A program made the position numbers and the translations under genes. Source: JAENVT01 sp031412355 (GTDB lineage Bacteria > Actinomycetota > Acidimicrobiia > Acidimicrobiales > Ilumatobacteraceae). Taken from it: a DNA stretch of 27,689 nt. Of this stretch, positions 14,648 through 21,955 are shown one piece after another. Numbering within the stretch: position 1 is the first letter of the stretch; every line of letters begins with the position of its first letter. The notes beneath the pieces were generated by a model, which made no database searches, was not told the DNA's origin, and saw only the letters and a program-made list of their open reading frames with translations. Location of the stretch: positions 1-27,689 of the forward strand of contig JANOCR010000167.1 in the NCBI GenBank assembly GCA_031412355.1. The letters run 5' to 3'.

Positions 14648-15637
14648 ATGAATGACACGGCACTGCTCAACGAGCTCACTGAGGTCGCCGAGCAGTTGAC
14701 TGCTCGCCACTACGAAACCTGCAAGCCCTGGTACCCACACGAGTTCGTTCCGTGGAGCATGGGTCGCGATTTCGATGCAGACGCGACGTGGAACGCCGAC
14801 GAGGTTCCGTTGCCGGATTCCCTGCGCAGTGCACTCTTCGTCAATCTGCTGACGGAAGACAACCTGCCGTACTACTTCCAGACCATCGACCGCATGTTCG
14901 GGCGCGATGGAGTCTGGCGCGAATGGTCGCACCGGTGGACAGCGGAAGAGGCGCGACACTCCATCGCGCTCCGTGACTTCATGACCGTCACGCGCATCCT
15001 CGACCCGCGCACGCTCGAAGACGGCCGCATGTCGCAGATGTCGGGCGGGCAGGTTCCCAACCCGGCGTCGGCGGTCGACGGCTTCGTGTATGTCGCGCTT
15101 CAAGAACTCGCAACACGAATCGCTCATCGCAACACCGGACGAGCGTTACGCGAGCACCTGCCCGATCATCCTGCCGGTGAAGCGGGATACGAGCTCATCA
15201 GCCGCGTTGCCGCCGACGAGAACTTCCACTTCCTCTTCTATCGCGACCTCACATCGGCGGCACTCGAGATTGCGCCGTCGCTGGTTGTTCCGGCCATCGA
15301 GCGGCAGGTCCGCGAGTTCGAGATGCCCGGTACAGGGATTCCGGGGTTCAAGCGACATGCCCAGGCCATTGCCAACGCCGGGCTGTACAACCTGCTTCAA
15401 CACCACGAGCAGATCCTCGAGCCGGTCGTCATGAAGTGGTGGAAGGTCGAGTCACTGCAGGGGCTCACCGCCGAGGCCGAGCAGGCTCGCGAAGCGTTGA
15501 TCCGGCAGATCCAGCGCATCGGAACAGCAGCGCGGCGTCTTGCCGACCGTGCTCGCGAGGCGGCAGAACGCGCCCGGTCGAACTTGGCCGACCGCAAAGC
15601 CGACATCACCGGCAGTCGTTCAGTCCGGCCCTCGTAG
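14648..15637 (+). CDS. Acyl-[acyl-carrier-protein] desaturase (DesA-type di-iron enzyme)
   Basis: 329 residues. The di-iron ligands are all visible: Glu70 in LLTEDNLPYY, Glu101 and His104 in WTAEEARHS, Glu153 in LQELATRIAHRNTG, and Glu191 with His194 in AADENFHFLFYRD. This is the soluble plant-stearoyl-ACP-desaturase fold shared by mycobacterial DesA1/DesA2. It should introduce a double bond into an ACP-bound fatty chain, using oxygen and ferredoxin-type electrons. The last 55 residues form an Ala/Arg/Glu-rich helix (RLADRAREAAERARSNLADR) beyond the catalytic core. The ATG has no ribosome-binding site and follows the -10 box by 7 bases, indicating a leaderless mRNA. A TetR-type palindrome covers the promoter; no TetR gene is adjacent (the one at 21956-23011 is 6 kb away). 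Confidence 0.93.
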   Translation: MNDTALLNELTEVAEQLTARHYETCKPWYPHEFVPWSMGRDFDADATWNADEVPLPDSLRSALFVNLLTEDNLPYYFQTIDRMFGRDGVWREWSHRWTAEEARHSIALRDFMTVTRILDPRTLEDGRMSQMSGGQVPNPASAVDGFVYVALQELATRIAHRNTGRALREHLPDHPAGEAGYELISRVAADENFHFLFYRDLTSAALEIAPSLVVPAIERQVREFEMPGTGIPGFKRHAQAIANAGLYNLLQHHEQILEPVVMKWWKVESLQGLTAEAEQAREALIRQIQRIGTAARRLADRAREAAERARSNLADRKADITGSRSVRPS

Positions 15638-15639
15638 CG

Positions 15640-15660
15640 GTAGCTGGGCCCAGCCGTTTC
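15640..15660. terminator. GC palindrome between convergent genes
   Basis: GCTGGGCCCAGC (15643-15654) is a perfect 12-base palindrome in the 28 bases between the desaturase stop and the stop of the - strand DinB-like gene, followed on the + strand by CGTTTC. A short hairpin could serve both transcripts. Weak evidence. Confidence 0.35.
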
Positions 15661-15665
15661 CCGGA

Positions 15666-16202
15666 CTAATCACCGACCGCGCCGTCGAGTCGTTCACGCA
15701 ACAGGTCGGCATGACCGCAATGGCGGGCGTACTCCTCGATCATGTGGACCAGGATCCAGCGCAAGCTGGGATTGAATCCGGCCCAGTTCACCGACTCGCC
15801 GACATGCGCGGCTGGGGTGTCGGGAGCGACACCGGCGATGATTCGTCGTGACGTTTCGATCTCGCGCTGGTACACCGCGAGCGCTTCCTCGAGGGTGTCG
15901 TCGGGCCTCGGATGCATGTCGCGGTCCTCGTCCGGGTCGTCGTCGCCGCCGTAGATGCCGGGGGCATCGGCCTTGATGAACCACCGCTGGAACCAGTTCC
16001 TCTCCACCTCGCTCATATGACGGATGAGTCCCATGATGTTGAGGTCGCTCGGCGGAACCGCTGGCGTTCGCGCCTGCTCGTCGCTGAGCCCCTGGGCCTT
16101 GAATGGCAAGGTCCCCCGATACCAGTCGAGGAAGGCGATCAGCATCTCGGCTTCGCCGGCCTGTGCAGGCGGATCGATCCGGCCGCTCGTGTCGTCGGTC
16201 AT
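15666..16202 (-). CDS. DinB/DUF664-family protein
   Basis: 178 residues, expected to fold as the DinB four-helix bundle with a metal bound by three histidines. Visible: LIRHMSEVERNWF with His62, and the C-terminal LVHMIEEYARHCGHADLLRE with His153 and His161/His164, typical of the DUF664 subgroup. Family members include mycothiol- and bacillithiol-dependent S-transferases; mycothiol use would fit an actinobacterium, but I cannot show it from this sequence. The ATG overlaps the stop of the nitroreductase gene as ATGA. It is the last gene of the aconitase-nitroreductase-DinB unit, and a thiol-transferase or detoxification role beside a nitroreductase is plausible inference. Confidence 0.88.
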   Translation of the reverse strand: MTDDTSGRIDPPAQAGEAEMLIAFLDWYRGTLPFKAQGLSDEQARTPAVPPSDLNIMGLIRHMSEVERNWFQRWFIKADAPGIYGGDDDPDEDRDMHPRPDDTLEEALAVYQREIETSRRIIAGVAPDTPAAHVGESVNWAGFNPSLRWILVHMIEEYARHCGHADLLRERLDGAVGD

Positions 16203-16849
16203 GTCAGTGGTACTCCGTCAAATCGGTCGATGGTCGCGAACGTGGAGACCGGGTGACGCCCGAGCCTGGTCAGTTGGCGAACCGGGTATCCCAGGAAGAT
16301 CGTGGCGGCCAGGGCATGATCGACCGGCAGGGCCAGCACGGGCCGCGCCAGCGTCTCGGCGCGCGACAGGAACGTCGTCAGAACTCCACCCAGTCCGCGG
16401 GCGCGAGCCGCGAGGAGGACGCTCCAGCAGAACGGGTACACCGACGCCCCGCCGGTGACGGGTGGTCGTCCGACCTCGCCATCCATCAGAGCGATCTTGT
16501 CGAGATCGGCGGCCACGACGAGCACGGCAGGAACCGTTTCGATCCCGTCGAGCAGTTCGTTCGGCGCGACTACCGGCCGAGCACCGGTGCTGCGGCCGAA
16601 AGCAAAGGGCGCACGCTGCGCGTCGTGGCTCTCGCCGAGGTACTCGTACCAGACCGCACTCATCATGTCGGCGAGTTGGCGACGGATCGACGGGTCGTGC
16701 ACCACCGCAACCCGCCACGGCTGCCTATTGCCACCGCTGGGGGAGAACCTGGCGTCGTCGAGAATGGACGCGATCGTCGCGTCGTCGACCGGCTGATCGG
16801 TGAAGTCGCGGCTCGAGCCTGTGGTCCGGATCGCCTGGATGAGATCCAC
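16199..16849 (-). CDS. Nitroreductase-family FMN-dependent oxidoreductase
   Basis: 216 residues. FMN-binding features: TGSSRDFTDQPVDD near the N-terminus, ARFSPSGGNRQPWRVAVV (33-50), GGASVYPFCWSVLLAARARG (133-152) with GLGGVLTTF, and IFLGYPV (184-190). The family reduces nitro groups, quinones, enones or F420/FMN-linked substrates with NAD(P)H; the substrate here is unknown. The start is GTG at 16847-16849, directly abutting the aconitase TGA with no gap, so translation is almost certainly coupled to aconitase. Its own stop overlaps the next gene as ATGA. It is unusual to find this enzyme locked into an aconitase operon; co-regulation under oxidative stress would be one explanation. Confidence 0.9.
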   Translation of the reverse strand: MDLIQAIRTTGSSRDFTDQPVDDATIASILDDARFSPSGGNRQPWRVAVVHDPSIRRQLADMMSAVWYEYLGESHDAQRAPFAFGRSTGARPVVAPNELLDGIETVPAVLVVAADLDKIALMDGEVGRPPVTGGASVYPFCWSVLLAARARGLGGVLTTFLSRAETLARPVLALPVDHALAATIFLGYPVRQLTRLGRHPVSTFATIDRFDGVPLT

Positions 16850-19129
16850 TCAGCCTGCGCCCTCGGCCAGCTTGGCGTCGGCGACCTTGCGTCGAACGAC
16901 GTTGAGAGCCGAACCTGCCTTGAACCACTCGACCTGTTCGTCGCTGAACGTGTGCACGCCCTCGAAAGGAATCAGCGTCGCGTCGGGTTTGACTATCTCG
17001 CACCGGATGTTGTGGCCGGGTTGCGGGGGAAGGCCGAGCACATTGATGCGGTCGCCCTCGTCAATCAGATCGTAGGTGTGTGGGTCGGCAAACGTCAGTG
17101 GCACCAATCCCTGTTTCTTCAAGTTGGTCTCGTGAATGCGGGCGAAGCTGCGGGCCAGAATCACCACGCCGCCACGGAAGCGCGGTTCCATCGCAGCGTG
17201 CTCGCGCGACGAACCCTCGCCGTAGTTGCGATCGCCGATGGCCACCCATCGGATGCCGGCTTCGCCGTACTTCTTCGCCAGATTCGGCAAGGTGTCGGGG
17301 CTTCCGTCACGGAAGTCGACGCCTTCGCCGACGGGCCGATCGAATGCGCTGACCACACCGATGAACAGGTTGCCGCTGATGTTCTCGAGATGGCCGCGGT
17401 ACGTGAGCCACTTTCCCGCTGCCGAGATGTGGTCGGTCGTGCACTTGCCTTGGGCCTTCATCAGGATGGGCAGGTCGAAGTAGTCGCTGCCGTCCCATGC
17501 TGGGAAGGGGTGCAGCAGCTGCAACCGATCACTGGTGGGCGACACTTCGACGACGACGCTGGAGCCGTCGGCCGGGGGAGGTGTGAACGTGTTCTGGCCG
17601 GGGTCGTAGCCCTTGTCGGGCAGCACCTCGCCCACCGGAGCCTGCAGCAGCACCTCACTGCCGTCGGGTGCTGTGATGGTGTCGGTGGTCGGGTCGAAAT
17701 CGAGCCGCCCGGCCAGCGCCAGAGCGATCACCGTGTCGGGCGACGTGACGAAGCTCAATGTGTTGGCCGAGCCGTCGTTGCGTTTCGGGAAGTTGCGGTT
17801 GAACGAGTTGACGATGGTGTTGGGCACACCGTTGGCGGAGGCGGGTCGGTCCCACTGACCGATACATGGCCCGCAGGCGTTGGCCAACACCGTTGCCCCG
17901 ATTGCCTCGAGGTCGGCCAGCAGGCCGTCGCGCTCGATCGTTGCTCGAGTCTGCTCGGAGCCTGGGGTGATCAGCAGATCGGTCTTCACGGTGAGCCCAC
18001 GGGCTGCTGCCTGACGAGCGATCGACGCCGCCCGGGTGATGTCTTCGTAGGAACTGTTCGTGCAACTGCCCACGAGTGCGGCGGAGATCTCCAGTGGCCA
18101 GTCGTTGGCGCGGGCCTCGGCACCCACCGCGGCGCCGACGCGGTTGGCGCGGTCGGGGGAGTGCGGTCCGTTGATCAGCGGCTTCAACTCATCGAGGTCG
18201 ATCTCGATCAATTGGTCGTAGAGGGCGCCGTCGTCGGGCCGAAGTTCGACCATGACCTTGTCGGCGGCGTCGGCAATTGCCTCGCGTCCGGTCGACTTCA
18301 GGTACATCGCCATGTTGTTGTCGTAGCCGAAAACGCTGCACGTTGCGCCGATCTCGGCTCCCATGTTGCAGATCGTGGCCTTGCCGGTTGCCGAGATGCT
18401 GTCTGCGCCGGGGCCGAAGTACTCGACGATCGCTCCGGTGCCACCCTCGACCGTCAGCACCCGAGCTACCTCGAGGATCACGTCCTTGGGAGACGACCAG
18501 CCACTGAGCTCGCCGATGAGCTTGACTCCGATCACCTTTGGCCAGCGCACGTTGAACGGGAAGCCGGTCATCACGTCGACCGCGTCGGCGCCACCGACGC
18601 CGATCGCAACCATGCCAAGGCCGCCGGCGTTCGGCGTGTGGCTGTCGGTACCGATCATCATCCCGCCGGGGAAGGCGTAGTTCTCGAGCACGACCTGGTG
18701 GATGATGCCGCTGCCGGGACCCCAGAAGCCGATGCCGTACTTGGCGCTGACTGATCGCAGGAAGTCGTAGACCTCCTTGTTGGTGTCGATGGCGACACCC
18801 AGGTCGATACGGGCCCCCACCTTGGCGGAGATCAGATGATCGCAGTGCACTGTGCTGGGCACCGCGGTGGTGGCAAGGCCGGCGGTCATGAACTGCAGCA
18901 GTGCCATCTGCGCTGTGGCGTCCTGCATCGCCACCCGATCGGGGTGAAAGTCGTTGTAGGTTCCGCCGCGATCGATGTCGGACGTCGGGTCACCCAGGTG
19001 GTTCAGGAGGATCTTTTCGGTCAGGGTCAGTGGCCGCCCGAAACGGGCCCGACCAGCCGCGCTGCGAGCAGTGAGGGTGTCGTACACACCTTGAACCAAC
19101 TCGACTGGCGTTCCCGCGGTGACCGACAT
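16850..19129 (-). CDS. acn: Aconitate hydratase, mitochondrial type
   Basis: Isomerises citrate to isocitrate through cis-aconitate using a [4Fe-4S] cluster. 759 residues from the ATG at 19127-19129. Cluster cysteines: Cys356 in ALVGSCTNSSYED, and Cys419 and Cys422 in ANACGPCIGQWDR. Other blocks: PSTVHCDHLI (91-100), GTDSHTPNAGGLGM, and NYGEGSSREHAAMEPR (635-650) in the swivelling domain. This pattern and length fit the mitochondrial Aco2-like type rather than bacterial AcnA (about 900) or AcnB. The start is chosen because AAGGAG (complement of 19138-19143) lies 8 bases upstream; an in-frame ATG six codons earlier lacks such a site. It heads an operon with the nitroreductase and DinB-like genes. 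Two palindromic repeats lie immediately upstream and a GntR regulator is divergent. Confidence 0.96.
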   Translation of the reverse strand: MSVTAGTPVELVQGVYDTLTARSAAGRARFGRPLTLTEKILLNHLGDPTSDIDRGGTYNDFHPDRVAMQDATAQMALLQFMTAGLATTAVPSTVHCDHLISAKVGARIDLGVAIDTNKEVYDFLRSVSAKYGIGFWGPGSGIIHQVVLENYAFPGGMMIGTDSHTPNAGGLGMVAIGVGGADAVDVMTGFPFNVRWPKVIGVKLIGELSGWSSPKDVILEVARVLTVEGGTGAIVEYFGPGADSISATGKATICNMGAEIGATCSVFGYDNNMAMYLKSTGREAIADAADKVMVELRPDDGALYDQLIEIDLDELKPLINGPHSPDRANRVGAAVGAEARANDWPLEISAALVGSCTNSSYEDITRAASIARQAAARGLTVKTDLLITPGSEQTRATIERDGLLADLEAIGATVLANACGPCIGQWDRPASANGVPNTIVNSFNRNFPKRNDGSANTLSFVTSPDTVIALALAGRLDFDPTTDTITAPDGSEVLLQAPVGEVLPDKGYDPGQNTFTPPPADGSSVVVEVSPTSDRLQLLHPFPAWDGSDYFDLPILMKAQGKCTTDHISAAGKWLTYRGHLENISGNLFIGVVSAFDRPVGEGVDFRDGSPDTLPNLAKKYGEAGIRWVAIGDRNYGEGSSREHAAMEPRFRGGVVILARSFARIHETNLKKQGLVPLTFADPHTYDLIDEGDRINVLGLPPQPGHNIRCEIVKPDATLIPFEGVHTFSDEQVEWFKAGSALNVVRRKVADAKLAEGAG

Positions 19130-19141
19130 GGCTGCTACTCC

Positions 19142-19183
19142 TTGCACCTAGTCGCAAGGCTGCTCTGTTGCACTTAGTCGCAA
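19142..19183. promoter_or_regulatory. Two palindromic 16-bp repeats, proposed GntR operators
   Basis: Copies at 19142-19157 and 19168-19183 differ by one base and are 26 bases apart. Each has arms TTGC and GCAA around 8 bases; the first has a perfectly symmetric centre CTAG. Palindromes centred on CTAG are known for HutC-subfamily GntR proteins such as DasR, and a GntR/UTRA gene starts 56-77 bases to the right. Copy 1 touches the aconitase ribosome-binding site (19138-19143). A third partial start of the unit (CTCCTTGCA) recurs at 19190-19197. Role as operator is inferred. Confidence 0.6.
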
Positions 19184-19218
19184 CGGTGCTCCTTGCATTT
19201 TTCTTCAATGTAGACAAG

Positions 19219-19225
19219 CATAATA
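19219..19225. promoter_or_regulatory. Possible overlapping divergent -10 boxes
   Basis: CATAAT (19219-19224) on the + strand is 5 of 6 to the -10 consensus and would start transcription a few bases before the GntR gene; the nearest -35-like TTGCAT (19193-19198) is 20 bases away, too far to be ideal. The complement of 19220-19225 reads TATTAT and could serve aconitase, giving a leader of about 80 bases that contains both palindromes. Confidence 0.35.
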
Positions 19226-19259
19226 CAAGTGAATCCACTTGCGGAAGCCCGCGATTGAC

Positions 19260-19985
19260 GTGCGGACGATCCGATATCAAGAAATCGCCCAAGTATTGCG
19301 GCAGCGCATCGCCGCAGTGGGAGCCGGACACGTTCTGCCGAGCGAGAGTGACCTGTCGGCCGAGTTCGGGGTCAGCCGCGTGACGGTTCGCCGGGCACTG
19401 GAGACGCTGCGCGACGAGCACCTCGTCGAGTCGCGGCAAGGGTTCGGGTGGTTCTCGGCAACTGCGCCGTTGCAGCAGCGCCTCACACAGCTCGAAACCA
19501 TCGAGCGCCAACTCGAAGATCGCGGCATCCATCCGCAGCGCCAGATCGTCGAGTTCGCCTTCGTGGCCGCACCCGCGCACGTAGCGGAAGCACTTCGCTG
19601 CGATCAAGTGCTGCGAGTGAAACGGGTCAACCGGGCGGATGGCGAACCCTTTGCCGTCGTGACGGTGTGGTGCCCGGCCGAGCTCGGGCAGAACATGAGC
19701 CGGCGCGATGTCGAGCGTCAACCGTTCTACGAGCTGCTGGGCGTGGCCCTGCGTGGAGCGACGCAAACGATCGGCGCAGCGTCGGCCAACGCGGGGGACG
19801 CTGCGCTGCTGGAGGTCCCGGTTGGCAGTCCGGTCCTGCGCTGCGAACGGTTGACCACCAGCACCGCAGGCGAGCCGATTCTGCTCAGCGAGCACATCTT
19901 TCCCGCACATCGCACCGAGTTCGTCGTCGACCTGACGTTGGCCGAACCGTCGACGACGCCGACCGGTCTGCGTCTGGTCGACTAG
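19260..19985 (+). CDS. GntR-family transcriptional regulator with UTRA domain (HutC subfamily)
   Basis: 241 residues from the GTG at 19260. The N-terminal winged helix has IRYQEIAQVLRQRI, LPSESDLSAEFGVSRVTVRR (27-46) and ALETLRDEHLVESRQGFGWF. The UTRA effector domain (about 85-235) shows VAEALRCDQVLRVKRVNRAD, EPFAVVTVWCPAELG, VGSPVLRCERLTTS and EPILLSEHIFPAHRTEF. UTRA proteins bind small carboxylates, amino acids or sugar phosphates. An alternative TTG start at 19239 adds seven residues; GTG is preferred because GGAAG at 19243-19247 precedes it. Position and the intervening palindromes suggest it represses or activates the aconitase operon and itself. In corynebacteria aconitase is controlled by the TetR protein AcnR, so a GntR in this role would be different. 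The ligand, perhaps a TCA intermediate, is unknown. Confidence 0.9.
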   Translation: MRTIRYQEIAQVLRQRIAAVGAGHVLPSESDLSAEFGVSRVTVRRALETLRDEHLVESRQGFGWFSATAPLQQRLTQLETIERQLEDRGIHPQRQIVEFAFVAAPAHVAEALRCDQVLRVKRVNRADGEPFAVVTVWCPAELGQNMSRRDVERQPFYELLGVALRGATQTIGAASANAGDAALLEVPVGSPVLRCERLTTSTAGEPILLSEHIFPAHRTEFVVDLTLAEPSTTPTGLRLVD

Positions 19986-20011
19986 CACGCCGGATCTGCA
20001 ACACTCGGTGC

Positions 20012-20824
20012 ATGTCCGAACGTGTCACGCTCACGATTTCCGACGGCATCGCCGACGTGCGGATGAGCCGTCCCGACAAACGCAACGCACTCGATGGAGC
20101 AATGTTCCAGGCGCTGGCCGAGATGGGCGAGCGTCTGAAGGTCGAGCCGGGGGTACGCGTCGTCGTGCTTAGTGGCGAGGGTTCGTCGTTCTGCGCCGGC
20201 CTCGACTTCGCGACGTTCCAGACGATGGCTGGTGGCGATCGTCCGCCGGCCGATGAGGGCAACCCAGGGACCATGCAAGAAGGCCGCATCACGCACCTCG
20301 GGCAGCAGGTGTGTTGGGTCTGGCAAGAGATTCCCGTCCCCGTGATCGTTGCGGTGCATGGGCACGCATTGGGGGGCGGCATTCAGATCGCTCTCGGTGC
20401 CGACATCCGCATCGTGCACCCCGACACGCAGATGAGCGTTCGCGAGCTGCACTGGGGTTTGGTGCCCGACATGACCGGCACCTTGATGCTCGGTTCGTTG
20501 GTGCGCGCCGACATCGCCAAAGAACTCGTGTTCACAGGGCGCGTGTTCGACGGGCGCGAGGCGTACGCGCTCGGTTTGGCAACCCGTCTGTCGGAGACGC
20601 CGCACGACGACGCCATGGCGCTGGCGGTCGAAATTGCAGGTCGCAGCCCCGATGCCGTACGTGGCGCCAAGGTTCTGCTGAACGGGTTGTTCAATCAGGG
20701 TGCCGCACAGCAGTTTGCCGAAGAGCGACGAGTGATCACCTCGCTGGTCGGGCGCCCGAATCAGATCGAGGCAGTGATGGCCAACTTCGAGAAGCGCCCG
20801 CCAGTGTTCGTCGATCCGGTGTGA
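20012..20824 (+). CDS. Crotonase/enoyl-CoA hydratase-family protein
   Basis: 270 residues, the usual size. Crotonase landmarks: RPDKRNALDGAMFQAL (20-35), SSFCAGLDF with the oxyanion-hole region, and HGHALGGGIQIALGADIRI (116-134). Of the two catalytic glutamates of enoyl-CoA hydratase, the first position (GGG-x-E) is Gln125 here, while the second is retained as Glu145 in SVRELHWGLVPD. Asp153, eight residues after Glu145, matches the extra aspartate of dienoyl-CoA isomerase (ECH1). A simple hydratase is therefore doubtful and an isomerase-like activity is possible. It acts on a CoA thioester, probably in fatty-acid breakdown. It starts 26 bases after the GntR gene and 10 bases before the methyltransferase, so the three may share a transcript. 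Confidence 0.9.
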   Translation: MSERVTLTISDGIADVRMSRPDKRNALDGAMFQALAEMGERLKVEPGVRVVVLSGEGSSFCAGLDFATFQTMAGGDRPPADEGNPGTMQEGRITHLGQQVCWVWQEIPVPVIVAVHGHALGGGIQIALGADIRIVHPDTQMSVRELHWGLVPDMTGTLMLGSLVRADIAKELVFTGRVFDGREAYALGLATRLSETPHDDAMALAVEIAGRSPDAVRGAKVLLNGLFNQGAAQQFAEERRVITSLVGRPNQIEAVMANFEKRPPVFVDPV

Positions 20825-20834
20825 AGCCACCGCG

Positions 20835-21905
20835 ATGAGCATCGACCCCGACAAGCTGAAGCAGTACTCGTTTCTGTTGTTCTCGAAGCTGGACGGTGCA
20901 GTGACCGCCGGGATGGTGCACCTCGGCGACCAACTTGGCCTGTACGACGCAATGAGTAGCGCTGCGGTGCCATTGACAACCACGGAGTTGGCCGAGCGCG
21001 CCGGACTGCACGAACGGTGGGTACGCGAGTGGGCCTACAACCAGGCAGCAGCAAAGCTGATCGACGTCGACGATCAGCAGAGGTTCTCGCTGTCGCCGGA
21101 GGCCGAGGCGGTGCTGGCGACGGCTGATCATCCGGCATTCGGAATGGGCATGTTCCATCGCCTACCGCAAACCATGGAGTCGCTCGTTCGTGTCCGCCAG
21201 AGCTTTGTCACCGGTCTCGGTCACGACTACGACAGTCACGGCGCTGAAGGTGCGGTCGGCATCGAGCGCAGCTTCGAGCCGTGGAGCAACGTCCACCTCC
21301 TCCCCACGGTGCTTCCCGCGCTCGACGGAGTTGTCGAGCGACTGAAGGCTGGCGCGCACGTTGCCGATGTCGGGTGCGGTGCGGGCAGCGCTGTCCGGTT
21401 GATGGCTGCGGCGTTTCCGAAGTCGACGTTCGTCGGGTACGACATCTCCCGCCATGCGCTGGACCGTGCCGACGAGAAACTCGCCACGTCGGGACTCACC
21501 AACGTGATCTTCTCTGATCCGCGCAAGTCTCCGATGCCGACCGATCATTCGGTGGACCTCGTCACGACGTTCGACTGCATGCACGACATGACTCATCCCC
21601 AACAGGTCATGCAGTCGCTCCGAGCCGCTTTATCCGATGATGGGACCTGGCTCCTGGTCGACATCAAGGCCCTCGACACCTTCGACCAGAACGTGCGCAA
21701 GAATCCGATGGCCTCGTTGATGTACGGCATCAGCGTGTTGAGTTGCATGTCGTCAGCGCTCAGCGAACCCGATGGCGCCGGGCTCGGCACGCTTGGCCTT
21801 TCGGCCAACGTTGCCAGGGAAATGGCCGGACATGCAGGGTTTACGCGTTTCCGCAAGCTCGACATCGACCACAGCGTCAACGCGTTCTACGAGGTTCGCC
21901 CGTAG
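20835..21905 (+). CDS. SAM-dependent class I methyltransferase with N-terminal winged helix
   Basis: 356 residues. An N-terminal helical/winged-helix part (about 10-100) has LGDQLGLYDAM, TTTELAERAGLHERWVREW and FSLSPEAEAVLA, as in O-methyltransferase-like dimerisation domains. The Rossmann domain begins with motif I ADVGCGAGSAVRLMAAAFP (177-195), then FVGYDISRHALDRA (199-212) with the acidic ribose-binding residue, and DLVTTFDCMHDMTHPQQVM. The C-terminus (about 265-356) contains a family-specific insert (SLMYGISVLSCMSSAL). It resembles mycobacterial Rv2258c-like proteins; the methyl acceptor is unknown. It begins 10 bases after the crotonase stop with only a weak ribosome-binding site and is probably translated from the same message. 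Confidence 0.88.
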   Translation: MSIDPDKLKQYSFLLFSKLDGAVTAGMVHLGDQLGLYDAMSSAAVPLTTTELAERAGLHERWVREWAYNQAAAKLIDVDDQQRFSLSPEAEAVLATADHPAFGMGMFHRLPQTMESLVRVRQSFVTGLGHDYDSHGAEGAVGIERSFEPWSNVHLLPTVLPALDGVVERLKAGAHVADVGCGAGSAVRLMAAAFPKSTFVGYDISRHALDRADEKLATSGLTNVIFSDPRKSPMPTDHSVDLVTTFDCMHDMTHPQQVMQSLRAALSDDGTWLLVDIKALDTFDQNVRKNPMASLMYGISVLSCMSSALSEPDGAGLGTLGLSANVAREMAGHAGFTRFRKLDIDHSVNAFYEVRP

Positions 21906-21955
21906 ATCAGCGCCGCGTCAGTCACGCGTCAGCGAACGAGCGCTCTGTGACGACA

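Noticed and set aside
16103..18754. 883-codon open frame on the + strand opposite aconitase
   Set aside because: It is a frame kept open by high GC codon bias; the translation has no recognisable domains and the - strand holds an unmistakable aconitase, nitroreductase and DinB-like protein.
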